A model generated the notes under the pieces. It was not told the origin of the DNA and searched no databases. It saw only the letters and a list, made by a program, of their open reading frames with translations. Of a stretch of 64,000 bases of DNA, positions 6,700 through 14,917 are shown piece by piece. The DNA comes from CANGYM01 sp044372405 (lineage in GTDB: Bacteria > Pseudomonadota > Alphaproteobacteria > JAJTHO01 > CANGYM01), in NCBI GenBank assembly GCA_044372405.1, contig JBILRW010000003.1, positions 1 to 64,000 of the forward strand. Direction: 5' to 3'. Position 1 is the stretch's first letter, and each line of letters starts with the position of its first letter. Made by a program: the position numbers and the translations under genes.

Positions 6700-7838
6700 T
6701 GCTTTACGATACCCTCCCCGAAACGGAAAAGGCCGCCTGGCTACGGTTGTTTATGACGGAAAACGTGGGACCCGCCACGTTTTTTCAGCTGATCGGGCGG
6801 CATGGTACGGCGGAAAAGGCTCTTGCGGCCCTGCCCGATTACGCCCGGCGAGGGGGTCGGAAAAAGGCTTTGCTGATTCCCTCAGCCGCTGACGTTCAAA
6901 AACAACTGGATTTGTGCGACTCAACCGGAGGCCGTTTGCTGGTGTATGCAGAGCGCGCCTTTCCTGCTGTGCTTCGGGATATTGCGGACTGCCCCCCGCT
7001 GCTCTTTGTGCGGGGACAGGTGTCTTTACTCCGTAAAAAAGCCGTGGCCATTGTGGGAACGCGGCGGGCATCGCTGAATAACATGAATTATACGCGCCTG
7101 CTGGCCCAAAGCCTGGGAAAGGCAGGTTACCCAATTATTTCTGGCCTGGCCCTGGGGATTGATGGGGCCGCGCATGAAGGGTCGATCGATACCGGAACCA
7201 TTGCCGTTTTGGCCGGTGGTCTGGATTATATTTATCCCCCCAAGCATACCAACCTTTTTCACCAGATTGGGGAAAAGGGCTTGCTGATCAGCGAGCGTCC
7301 CTTTGCTTCCCCAGTTCACGCCCATGATTTTCCCCGGCGCAACCGCATTGTTGCGGGGCTTTCGGCGGCGGTGATTGTGGTGGAGGCGACGGAGGGCTCT
7401 GGGTCATTGATTACGGCCCGCATGGCGAAAACGCAAGACCGATTGGTGTTTGCGGTGCCGGGCTCCCCCAGTGATCCCCGCGCGGCGGGCACCAATGCTT
7501 TGATTAAAAACGGTGCCCATTTGGTCACTGGTCCCGAAGACGTCATTGCCATCCTGGAATCCCAAAGTATCCAGCAATCCCTGCTGCAAGACCAAAATGC
7601 CGATGATCCTTGGAATTTGTGGCAGCCCATGAAACATGTTCGGGATGAAGACATTGATGCGGCCCGCACCGATGTCCTTGGCATGCTGGACACAACCCCC
7701 GTGGCCGTGGATCAACTGATCCGGGCTGTGGGGTTGCCACCCCATCTGGTGCACTGCGTTTTGCTGGAATTGCAACTGGCGGGTCGATTGCAGCGCCACC
7801 CAGGGAATAAGGTTTGTTTGAGTGGGGAAATTCAGTAA
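6696..7838 (+). CDS. dprA: DNA-processing protein DprA
   Basis: DprA binds single-stranded DNA entering by transformation and loads RecA. The 380-residue protein contains an N-terminal helical domain, the Rossmann-like core with VGTRRAS, SGLALGIDGAAH, VLAGGLDYIYP and FPRRNRIVAGLS, and a C-terminal winged-helix-like domain (about residues 310-380). It overlaps plsY by four bases; plsY-dprA is a widespread pairing. No other competence genes are in the window. Confidence 0.96.
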   Translation: MMLYDTLPETEKAAWLRLFMTENVGPATFFQLIGRHGTAEKALAALPDYARRGGRKKALLIPSAADVQKQLDLCDSTGGRLLVYAERAFPAVLRDIADCPPLLFVRGQVSLLRKKAVAIVGTRRASLNNMNYTRLLAQSLGKAGYPIISGLALGIDGAAHEGSIDTGTIAVLAGGLDYIYPPKHTNLFHQIGEKGLLISERPFASPVHAHDFPRRNRIVAGLSAAVIVVEATEGSGSLITARMAKTQDRLVFAVPGSPSDPRAAGTNALIKNGAHLVTGPEDVIAILESQSIQQSLLQDQNADDPWNLWQPMKHVRDEDIDAARTDVLGMLDTTPVAVDQLIRAVGLPPHLVHCVLLELQLAGRLQRHPGNKVCLSGEIQ

Positions 7839-7922
7839 ATCCTGGATTTTTGGATAAACTCACTCCTCTTGCTTTTCCCCCATAATTCAGACTAAAACCG
7901 TGGGACGTAAAAAGGATACTGT

Positions 7923-9002
7923 ATGTTTAAAGGATTTTCCGAAGCCCTGCAGGCCGTGGCCCAGCGATACGCGGTGGTGCGGGATGCGCTGGCCCAGACT
8001 GAGCGTTTGGACCAGGAAACCTTTATCAAATATTCCCGGGAGTTTTCGGATCTTGAACCCCTGATCCAACTGATTGAGGGCTATCGTGCCGCGCAAAAGG
8101 GCCTGCAGGAAGCCGAAGAAATTCTGGCGGATTCGGGTGCCGATGCTGAATTTCGGGATTTGGCGGATCAGGATCGGGCCAAGTGTAAAGAAGACATTGT
8201 ACGGTTGGAACAGAAAATTGCCTTTGCCCTGATTCCCAAAGACGCGGACGATGACCGCAACGTGATTGTGGAAATTCGCGCGGGAACGGGGGGGGACGAG
8301 GCTGCTCTCTTCGCCGGAGATCTGTTTCGGATGTACACCCGCTATGCTGAGCGTCAACGGTGGCGGGTCGATATTGATCAACTCTCAGAAACGGGCATGG
8401 GGGGCGTTAAAGAGGTGGTGATGACCCTTGAGGGACGCGGAGCCTATGCCAGCTTGAAATTTGAATCCGGGGTCCACCGGGTTCAGCGTGTGCCGGATAC
8501 GGAATCCAGTGGCCGCATACATACCTCTGCCGCTACTGTGGCGGTGTTGCCAGAGGTGGAAGAAGTGGATCTGGTGATTCACGAAAAAGATCTTCGTATT
8601 GATGTGTTCCGCTCCAGTGGCCCCGGGGGACAATCCGTTAACACCACCGACAGTGCTGTCCGCATTACCCACATTCCCACGGGTGTGGTGGTGCAGCAGC
8701 AGGATGAAAAATCACAACACAAAAACAAAGCCAAAGCCCTGAAAATCCTTCGGGCTCGTTTGTATGAAGAAGAACGACGCAAAACCATGGAGGCCCGCGC
8801 TGGGGCCAGAAAATCCCAGGTGGGCAGTGGTGACCGGTCCGAACGCATTCGGACGTATAACTTTCCCCAAAGTCGGGTGACAGATCACCGGATTCAGCTC
8901 ACCTTGTATAAACTGGCGGAAATTATGGATGGTGATTTATTGGAAATGATCGAGGCCCTCACCACCGCCGACCAGGCCGAAAAACTGGCGGCATTGGAAT
9001 AG
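7923..9002 (+). CDS. prfA: Peptide chain release factor 1
   Basis: RF1 recognises UAA and UAG stops and triggers peptidyl-tRNA hydrolysis. The 359-residue protein has the catalytic GGQ (residues 235-237, in SSGPGGQSVNTTDSA), the RF1-type stop-recognition P-x-T tripeptide (PDT, in RVQRVPDTESSGR) and RAGTGGDEA. aaaaagga precedes the ATG. The hemK/prmC gene that often follows prfA is absent; a small unknown gene follows. Confidence 0.98.
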   Translation: MFKGFSEALQAVAQRYAVVRDALAQTERLDQETFIKYSREFSDLEPLIQLIEGYRAAQKGLQEAEEILADSGADAEFRDLADQDRAKCKEDIVRLEQKIAFALIPKDADDDRNVIVEIRAGTGGDEAALFAGDLFRMYTRYAERQRWRVDIDQLSETGMGGVKEVVMTLEGRGAYASLKFESGVHRVQRVPDTESSGRIHTSAATVAVLPEVEEVDLVIHEKDLRIDVFRSSGPGGQSVNTTDSAVRITHIPTGVVVQQQDEKSQHKNKAKALKILRARLYEEERRKTMEARAGARKSQVGSGDRSERIRTYNFPQSRVTDHRIQLTLYKLAEIMDGDLLEMIEALTTADQAEKLAALE

Positions 9003-9083
9003 ACAATCCTTTTTAAAAAAGTCCTCTGCCATGCCTCATTTTTGTGCAGAGCAGCAATTTTTTCAAAAAAAACAATGTTTTTC

Positions 9084-9112
9084 TTGAAGTGAAGAAGACC
9101 TTGTGCTATTGT
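9084..9112 (+). promoter_or_regulatory. Promoter of the 78-residue unknown gene
   Basis: TTGAAG (9084-9089), 17 bases, TATTGT (9107-9112), with TGC directly before the -10 (an extended -10). The start point would fall near 9119, about 40 bases before the ATG at 9158. Confidence 0.6.
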
Positions 9113-9157
9113 TTAGAAATAATTCACAAGAATGTTATGCTGGTAAAGGAGTTGGCC

Positions 9158-9394
9158 ATGCCCAATGCGCAAGGACATGCTTTGTATCTCAAATGCCTGA
9201 AGCCACAACCGCATCCTGAAAAGGTGGACTGCCTGATTGTCTCCATGGATTTGCCATCGGCTATGATTCGTGACGCCATTGAAAGCCTTCAGGCGTTGGC
9301 GATTCCTCATCAACTCATCACCGTCCAGGGGCGGACCAGCCTTTGCCTGTCCCGGTCCTCCTATGAACAGGCTGTGGTCTTAAAGAACGATTAG
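9158..9394 (+). CDS. Small conserved-looking protein of unknown function
   Basis: I do not recognise this 78-residue protein. The ATG at 9158 is chosen because taaaggag (9144-9151) precedes it at good distance; longer in-frame starts lack a site. The composition suggests a small alpha/beta fold: a strand CLIVSMDLP, a helix MIRDAIESLQALAIP, a strand HQLITVQGRTSLCLS. It contains three cysteines and no membrane segment. It has its own promoter and lies between prfA and the DUF2336 gene. It could be a small regulatory or ligand-binding protein, but nothing in the sequence decides this. Confidence 0.7.
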   Translation: MPNAQGHALYLKCLKPQPHPEKVDCLIVSMDLPSAMIRDAIESLQALAIPHQLITVQGRTSLCLSRSSYEQAVVLKND

Positions 9395-9420
9395 GGTTCT
9401 TATGGGATTCTGATTTCTTC

Positions 9421-9462
9421 CTCCCTACTCCCTACTCCCTACTCCCTACTCCCTACTTCCTA
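9421..9462. repeat. Heptamer tandem repeat (CTCCCTA)x6
   Basis: Five perfect copies of CTCCCTA (9421-9455) and one with a single change (CTTCCTA, 9456-9462). The array ends nine bases before the DUF2336 start codon, where a Shine-Dalgarno site would normally be; none is visible. Confidence 0.95.
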
Positions 9463-9471
9463 GTTTATTTT

Positions 9472-10404
9472 ATGCCTTTACCCAATAACGCTTTACCCTA
9501 TGAGGAAGACGGCGAAAATCACGATGCCATCCTCTTGCGTTTGGCCAGGGATCCCGATCCCTTTATTCGAAAAACGGTGTTGTTGAACCCTAAAATCCCC
9601 CTGGCTGCCTACGCTCTTTTTGCTGAAGACCCTGAAGTCTCCCTTCGTGAAGAAAACTCTATCTTTTTAGCTAAAAAAATGCTAAATTATGATGACATTC
9701 AGGAACCCATACCGGATTGGCTTGTGTCTGTTTTAATGATGTGTGCTCGCGATGTGGCCGACAGTGTTCGGGTGGGTCTTTCGGCCAGCCTCCGTTTATG
9801 TCGCTGTCTACCCAGGGGGTTGATGATGATCCTGGCTAAGGACAAAAATCCAGATGTCTCAGGCCCCATTTTGCGGTCATCGCCGGCGCTGACCGAAGTT
9901 GACTGTGAAGAAATTATCATGGATCCATCGGTGAGTGAAACAACGCTGGAGGCTTTATCGGAGCGTTCCGATCTCTCTCCGGCCCTAACCCAGCGCTTGC
10001 GGGATCAGCAGGGCCGTATTCGGGATTTGCGACTCTATCAAGAGGGCCTGAAACTGGCCCTGGAGCACAAAAAAGCCGGTAAATTAACGGACGAGGCCGT
10101 TTATGAAGCCGCCAAAGCCAAAGACCGCTTTTATGTTTTGGGCGCTCTTAGTATCCTCTGCCAAAAAAAGCCGGAACATATTCAGCGCGTTTTGGCCTCA
10201 CAAAGTGCCATGGCGATTTTAAGTCTTTGCTGGGTATCGGATCTTTCCGCCCGAACCGCGTATCAGATTCAGGTTCATATTGCGGGTATTTTGCCCCGCA
10301 AGGCTCTGGCCCCCGCCCAGGGCGGTGGTTATCCCTTTGCGGAACGTCAAATGGCCTGGAATTCGGAGTTTATGGATACTTTGGGTCAAACGGGGAACGG
10401 GTGA
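9472..10404 (+). CDS. DUF2336 family protein (helical HEAT-like repeats)
   Basis: The 310-residue protein matches the alphaproteobacterial DUF2336 family by its repeated short helical units (DPDPFIRKTVLLNPKIP, DVADSVRVGLS, LAKDKNPDVSGPILRSSPALTEVDCEEII). Such units resemble HEAT repeats and suggest a protein-binding scaffold. No signal peptide or membrane segment is visible. Function is unknown; family members are often linked to regulatory genes. It has no ribosome binding site; its 5' flank is a CTCCCTA array, and its stop codon lies inside the first unit of a second 7-base array. Gain or loss of one downstream unit would not alter this stop. Confidence 0.75.
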   Translation: MPLPNNALPYEEDGENHDAILLRLARDPDPFIRKTVLLNPKIPLAAYALFAEDPEVSLREENSIFLAKKMLNYDDIQEPIPDWLVSVLMMCARDVADSVRVGLSASLRLCRCLPRGLMMILAKDKNPDVSGPILRSSPALTEVDCEEIIMDPSVSETTLEALSERSDLSPALTQRLRDQQGRIRDLRLYQEGLKLALEHKKAGKLTDEAVYEAAKAKDRFYVLGALSILCQKKPEHIQRVLASQSAMAILSLCWVSDLSARTAYQIQVHIAGILPRKALAPAQGGGYPFAERQMAWNSEFMDTLGQTGNG

Positions 10405-10430
10405 CAGGTGACAGGTGACAGGTGACAGGT
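10400..10430. repeat. Heptamer tandem repeat (GGTGACA)x4
   Basis: Four perfect copies of GGTGACA (10400-10427) plus ggt. The first copy supplies the TGA stop of the DUF2336 gene (10402-10404). The array lies between that gene and the convergent end of trhO. It has the same period as the upstream array but an unrelated unit. Confidence 0.95.
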
Positions 10431-10456
10431 AATCTGCCATGCCCCGCCTTTTCTTT

Positions 10457-11281
10457 TTATCCCCTCGGCAAACAGGACCCGCACGACGCCATGGGCTCTG
10501 GGCGGAATTTAATGTCTTCGGTGGTGATCGGGTTTCCTGTGCAGGCACAAAGGGGCGTGGGAATGGCTTCAAGATTTGGCCTTACCGCCACACGATCATC
10601 AAACACAAAACAGCTACCCTGCCAAAGGTTGTCTTGATCCTGGGTTTGTGCGAAGTAATCCAGGATGCCGCCCTCCAGTTGATAAACATGTTCAAACCCT
10701 TCGGCCTTCATAAAGGCCGCTGCCTTTTCGCAGCGGATGCCGCCGGTGCAAAACATGGCAATGGGTTTGGTTTTATCAGACAAATTATCTTTAACCCATT
10801 CGGGAAAACCATGAAAATGATCCAACTTGGGGTTCAAGGCGCGGCGAAACGTGCCAAAGGCGACTTCGTAATCGTTACGCGTATCCAAAACAATCACATC
10901 ATCCCGCTGAATCAGCTCAGCCCAGTTCGGTGGGGCCACATGGGTGCCCTGGGACAGGGTCACATCCACAGTTTCGTCCTTCATACGGATGGTTTCGGCC
11001 TTTAAACGCACCTTCATGGTTCCAAAAGGGGCCGTGTCGTGCCAACTTTCCCGCCAAGGAATATCCAAAAAGGCAGGATCCAGAGCCGCAACATCTGTTT
11101 TAAAAGCGGCGATATCCCCAGGCAATCCTGATAAGGTGGCGTTATAGCCCTCGTAAGCCAATAAAATCGTTCCCTTTAAGTGATGATGGTTCGCCAAGCT
11201 CAGCAAGGGCCAGCGGATCTCTTGATAATGGGGTAACGGCACAAAACGATAAAACGTCACAATGAAATAGGGCTTTGTCAT
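10457..11281 (-). CDS. trhO: tRNA uridine(34) hydroxylase TrhO (YceA-type rhodanese)
   Basis: TrhO makes 5-hydroxyuridine at the wobble position of certain tRNAs using oxygen. The 274-residue protein has the N-terminal acylphosphatase-like domain (GTILLAYEGYNATLSG) and a rhodanese domain from about residue 125 with the active-site loop CTGGIRCEKAA. The C-terminal Cys cluster (PLCACTGNP, SCGSCLPRG) is also family-typical. It follows trxA by 21 bases on the same strand. Confidence 0.93.
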   Translation of the reverse strand: MTKPYFIVTFYRFVPLPHYQEIRWPLLSLANHHHLKGTILLAYEGYNATLSGLPGDIAAFKTDVAALDPAFLDIPWRESWHDTAPFGTMKVRLKAETIRMKDETVDVTLSQGTHVAPPNWAELIQRDDVIVLDTRNDYEVAFGTFRRALNPKLDHFHGFPEWVKDNLSDKTKPIAMFCTGGIRCEKAAAFMKAEGFEHVYQLEGGILDYFAQTQDQDNLWQGSCFVFDDRVAVRPNLEAIPTPLCACTGNPITTEDIKFRPEPMASCGSCLPRG

Positions 11282-11302
11282 GACGGTCGCGCACGTTTTC
11301 GT

Positions 11303-11623
11303 TTAAGCTGCAGATTGGGAAATCCACTCCGACAAAAGGTTTTTAGGAAGCGCCCCGACTTTTGTGGCCACAGGCTGGCCATCTTTAAAAACCATCAGGG
11401 TCGGTATGCTGCGAATGCGGTATTTTTGGGGGGTTTGGGGGTTTTCGTCGATGTTGATTTTAACAATTTTAACGCCCGTAATTTCCTCGGAAATATCCTC
11501 TAGTAACGGCCCCAGGGCCTTGCACGGGCCGCACCATTCGGCCCAAAAATCCACCAGAACAGGGACAGAAGACTGCAAAACGTCCGTTTCAAAACTGTTG
11601 TCTGTAACTTTATGGGTGGTCAT
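11303..11623 (-). CDS. trxA: Thioredoxin
   Basis: A 106-residue cytoplasmic thioredoxin with the WCGPCK active site (Cys31, Cys34), the cis-proline segment RSIPTLMVFKDG, and no signal peptide. It reduces protein disulfides with thioredoxin reductase. It sits between accA (40 bases upstream) and trhO, possibly in one transcription unit. Confidence 0.97.
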   Translation of the reverse strand: MTTHKVTDNSFETDVLQSSVPVLVDFWAEWCGPCKALGPLLEDISEEITGVKIVKINIDENPQTPQKYRIRSIPTLMVFKDGQPVATKVGALPKNLLSEWISQSAA

Positions 11624-11663
11624 ATCAGGGCCTCACTAAATCTGTTATAGAAACATCACGGTA

Positions 11664-12605
11664 CTATGCTGCCTGCGTCATCGCAAGAAACTTTTGCTGA
11701 CGTTTAAAACGGCGCTGGGTGGTGGGTGTTTTCATGACCTCCACCAAATGTTGGCGCAACACATGACGGGCGGCGGCAAAGGTTTGCTGCGGGTGTCGGT
11801 GGGCCCCGCCCAAAGGTTCTGGTATAATCGTATCAATAAACCCAAAGTCCTTGAGATGCTTAGCGGTGATTTTTAGCGCCTCTGCTGCCACAGGGGCCTG
11901 CTCGGCGGTGCGCCACAGGATAGAGGCGCAGCCTTCCGGTGAAATCACCGAATACACCGCATGCTGCATCATTAAAATACGATCGGCGCAGGCCAGGGCA
12001 ATGGCGCCGCCAGATCCGCCTTCACCCGTCACCAAGGCAATAACCGGCACGGACAGGCTGAGGGAAAGCTCAATACACCGGGCAATGGCTTCGGCTTGAC
12101 CGCGCTCCTCTGCCCCAATGCCGGGATAGGCCCCGGGGGTATCAATAAAGGTCAAAACAGGAATCCCAAACCGTTCTGCCAGATTCATCAAACGCATGGC
12201 TTTACGGTATCCTTCAGGGTGAGCCATGCCGAAATTATGGGCAATGCGTTCATCCAGATTGCGGCCCCGCTCCTGACCAATCACCATAACGCTAACACCA
12301 TCAAAACGGCCCAGACCGGCAATAATGGCTTTATCGTCGCCATAACAACGGTCCCCGGCCAGGGGCGTGAATTGTTCAATCAGAGCGGCAATGTAATCAG
12401 AACACTTAGGGCGCGCATGATGCCTGGCCACCTGAACCGTTTGCCAGGGGGTTAAATTGCCGTAAATCGTTTCCAGGTGTTTATCGAGCTTTCCCTTTAA
12501 GCGGGCAACCTCGTCCTGCAAATCCAGGCTTTCGGCCTCAATGCGCTGAAGCTCCTCAATTTTATTTTCCAAATCCAAAATGGGTTGTTCAAAATCAAGG
12601 TACAT
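11664..12605 (-). CDS. accA: Acetyl-CoA carboxylase carboxyltransferase subunit alpha
   Basis: The alpha half of the carboxyltransferase that pairs with AccD. The 313-residue protein has the AccA N-terminal coiled segment (LENKIEELQRIEAESLD), the biotin/CoA core TFIDTPGAYPGIGAEERGQ, and GEGGSGGAIALACADR. The start at 12605 gives the normal length and lies 32 bases after the promoter's -10. Confidence 0.97.
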   Translation of the reverse strand: MYLDFEQPILDLENKIEELQRIEAESLDLQDEVARLKGKLDKHLETIYGNLTPWQTVQVARHHARPKCSDYIAALIEQFTPLAGDRCYGDDKAIIAGLGRFDGVSVMVIGQERGRNLDERIAHNFGMAHPEGYRKAMRLMNLAERFGIPVLTFIDTPGAYPGIGAEERGQAEAIARCIELSLSLSVPVIALVTGEGGSGGAIALACADRILMMQHAVYSVISPEGCASILWRTAEQAPVAAEALKITAKHLKDFGFIDTIIPEPLGGAHRHPQQTFAAARHVLRQHLVEVMKTPTTQRRFKRQQKFLAMTQAA

Positions 12606-12636
12606 AATTTTAGGGCTCGTCTCTCATCTTCTTTGT

Positions 12637-12665
12637 GTTATAGGGAGTCTGTGTCTTTTTAGCAA
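12637..12665 (-). promoter_or_regulatory. accA promoter
   Basis: On the minus strand TTGCTA (12665-12660), 17 bases, TATAAC (12642-12637). The spacing is optimal and the hexamers match consensus at four and five of six. The transcript would start near 12630, about 25 bases before accA. Confidence 0.6.
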
Positions 12666-12696
12666 GACTCTGGTCATCTGGCTTTCATCAAAGGAC

Positions 12697-13725
12697 CTAT
12701 GCCTCCTCCGGATTACACGCCCGCCGCATACCATCGCCGACAAAAATCAGCAGTGATAATAATGTAGCCATGGAAACAAAGGCCGAGAGAGCCAACCAGG
12801 GGGCCTGCAGATTGTTTTTGCCCTGTAAAATCATTTCCCCCAGGGATGGAGAACCCGAAGGCAAGCCAAAGCCGAGCAAATCCAGCACCGCCAGGGTTTC
12901 AATGGCTCCTGTCATTTGAAAGGGCAAAAACGTAAAGGCCGCCACCAACGCATTGGGCAAAACATGGGAAAAGAGGATGTGAAAAGGTGTGTGCCCCTGC
13001 GTCACCGCGGCGAGGATATAGGGCTGCTTGCGGACCTTCAAACACTCTGCGCGAACGACACTGACCAGGGCCATCCATTTAAAGAGTAACATAATCAACA
13101 AAATCCACCCAAAGGACGGCACCACCAGCCCGGAGAGAATAATCAATATATAGAGTATGGGCAGGCTGGACCAAATTTCAATCATACGCTGCAACACCAT
13201 GTCCACCGCCCCGCCGAAATACCCCTGAATCCCGCCGAGAACAACCCCAATCACGCTGCTGATCACCGTTAGCGTCAATGCAAAAACCAGGGACATTTGC
13301 ATGCCATAGAGCAACCTTGCCAGTACATCCCGCCCCTGATCATCCGTCCCGAGCCAATGGCGGGCACTGGGCGGGGCAGGGACGGGCTGGTTCAGGGCCA
13401 TGTCCAGCGTATTGTATGAAAAGGGAATCAGCGGCCACACCATCCACCCGCCGCTTTGATGAATCAAGTCCCGCACGAAGGGATCATGAAAATCCGCCGG
13501 CGTTTCCAGGGTGCCGCCCAGATCTTTTTCGGTATACGACACAAGCAAAGGAAATAAAATCTGTCCCTGATGCTGCATCACCAATGGCCGATCATTGGCC
13601 AGAAGATTCGCACCCAAAGCCAGTAACACAAACACACACAGCAGTCGGCTGGCCCACAGCGCCAGGCGATTCCGGCGAAAGGCTTCATAGTACAGCGAAA
13701 AAAGCGTTTTGGGGGTTTGGGTCAT
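12697..13725 (-). CDS. yejE: Peptide ABC transporter permease, YejE-like
   Basis: The 342-residue permease has an N-terminal membrane segment with LLANDRPLV, the long periplasmic insert characteristic of YejE, and a BPD_transp_1 domain (GTDDQGRDVLARLLYGM, then several membrane helices). It forms the inner-membrane channel with YejB for oligopeptide uptake. It overlaps yejB by ATGA. No yejF ATPase or yejA binding protein is adjacent, so these must be supplied from elsewhere. Confidence 0.9.
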   Translation of the reverse strand: MTQTPKTLFSLYYEAFRRNRLALWASRLLCVFVLLALGANLLANDRPLVMQHQGQILFPLLVSYTEKDLGGTLETPADFHDPFVRDLIHQSGGWMVWPLIPFSYNTLDMALNQPVPAPPSARHWLGTDDQGRDVLARLLYGMQMSLVFALTLTVISSVIGVVLGGIQGYFGGAVDMVLQRMIEIWSSLPILYILIILSGLVVPSFGWILLIMLLFKWMALVSVVRAECLKVRKQPYILAAVTQGHTPFHILFSHVLPNALVAAFTFLPFQMTGAIETLAVLDLLGFGLPSGSPSLGEMILQGKNNLQAPWLALSAFVSMATLLSLLIFVGDGMRRACNPEEA

Positions 13726-14789
13726 CGCGGGGAGGTCTCAAAATCAATACGCGGATCCACCAGAACATACATGAGATCATTGAGGATATTGAGCAGAAGC
13801 CCCAAAAGGCTAAACAAAAACAACGTCGCAAAAACAACTGGGTAATCGCGGTTCAGGGCGGCTTCGTATCCCAGAAGACCCAAGCCGTCCAGGGAAAAAA
13901 GGATCTCGATCAGCAGCGCCCCTGTAAAGAGCATATGAATCACCGTGGCCGGAAACCCCGCAATGACCAGAAGCATTGCATTACGAAACACATGACGCCA
14001 TAAAATGCGCCCTTCGCTGGCACCCTTGGCCCGGGCGGTGAGCACAAAGGGCTTGCGCAGATAATCCAAAAAACAATTTCTGGTCAGCAATGTTAAACTG
14101 GCAAAACTGGCCAGGGACAAGGCAATCATGGGCAGAACCAGGTGCCACAAATAATCCAGCGCACGGTCCCAAAAGGGCCAATCGTATGAGCCCTCTGACG
14201 CCAGCCCCCGCAACGGAAACCAACTGAAAAACTGCCCGCCGGAAAACACCACAATCAAAAACACGGCCACCAAAAATGACGGCAACGCATATGCCGCCAC
14301 CAGCACCATGCTGCTGATGACATCGCCGGTACTGTGGGCATGACGGGCTTTGTAAATGCCCAGCGGAATGGAAAGCCCGTACATAATCAATGTACCCCAC
14401 AGCCCCAGGGACAACGATACCGGCAACTTTTCCAGAATCAAATCCCACACGGGACGATCCGAAAAATAACTGGTGCCAAAATCAAAGGTAATGAATTGCC
14501 GCATCATTTTGAAAAAACGGGTGGAAAGCGGCTGATCAAACCCAAATTGTTTGGTCAGTTCATCCCGAAGTTCCTGATCATAACGCGGGGCCTGGGGGGA
14601 TGTTGCCGCGCCGCCCTCGGCAAAGCCCCGACCGCTCAAACGGGCAGTGGGATCCAGTCCCTGATACCGGTTCACCATCTGATCCACGGGTCCCCCGGGG
14701 GCGGCCTGAATCAACACAAAATTCAGCACCATAATCCCCAGTAACGTGGGCACCATGAACAACAAACGCTTAATAAAATAGGCGGCCAT
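13722..14789 (-). CDS. yejB: Peptide ABC transporter permease, YejB-like
   Basis: The 355-residue DppB/OppB-type permease starts with the classical first helix (YFIKRLLFMVPTLLGIMVLNF) and has the YejB-type periplasmic loop containing QFGFDQPLSTRF and FDFGTSYFSDRPV, followed by about five further membrane helices. It is the first gene of the yejB-yejE pair. The operon begins about 130 bases downstream of pepF and lacks yejA upstream. Confidence 0.9.
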   Translation of the reverse strand: MAAYFIKRLLFMVPTLLGIMVLNFVLIQAAPGGPVDQMVNRYQGLDPTARLSGRGFAEGGAATSPQAPRYDQELRDELTKQFGFDQPLSTRFFKMMRQFITFDFGTSYFSDRPVWDLILEKLPVSLSLGLWGTLIMYGLSIPLGIYKARHAHSTGDVISSMVLVAAYALPSFLVAVFLIVVFSGGQFFSWFPLRGLASEGSYDWPFWDRALDYLWHLVLPMIALSLASFASLTLLTRNCFLDYLRKPFVLTARAKGASEGRILWRHVFRNAMLLVIAGFPATVIHMLFTGALLIEILFSLDGLGLLGYEAALNRDYPVVFATLFLFSLLGLLLNILNDLMYVLVDPRIDFETSPR

Positions 14790-14917
14790 GACCCGAGAGT
14801 TTTTATGTGATGTTTTGTTTGAGTTTTGTTTCTGGATTGTCTTGAGCTGACACTACACCTCTTTTGGGGCTTAGGCTAGGGGAGAAGGATGAGGTCTTTT
14901 ACCAAACACGTTAACAA

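Noticed and set aside
9024..9058. Hairpin CTCTGC/GCAGAG after prfA as terminator
   Set aside because: The loop is 16 bases and the stem only six; too weak to call, although a T run follows.
9421..10430. Tandem arrays taken as a possible CRISPR array
   Set aside because: The units are seven bases long without spacers, and no cas genes are present.
12645..12669. Inverted repeat GAGTCT/AGACTC before accA
   Set aside because: It coincides with the accA promoter spacer and is not followed by T on either strand; best read as chance or a weak operator.
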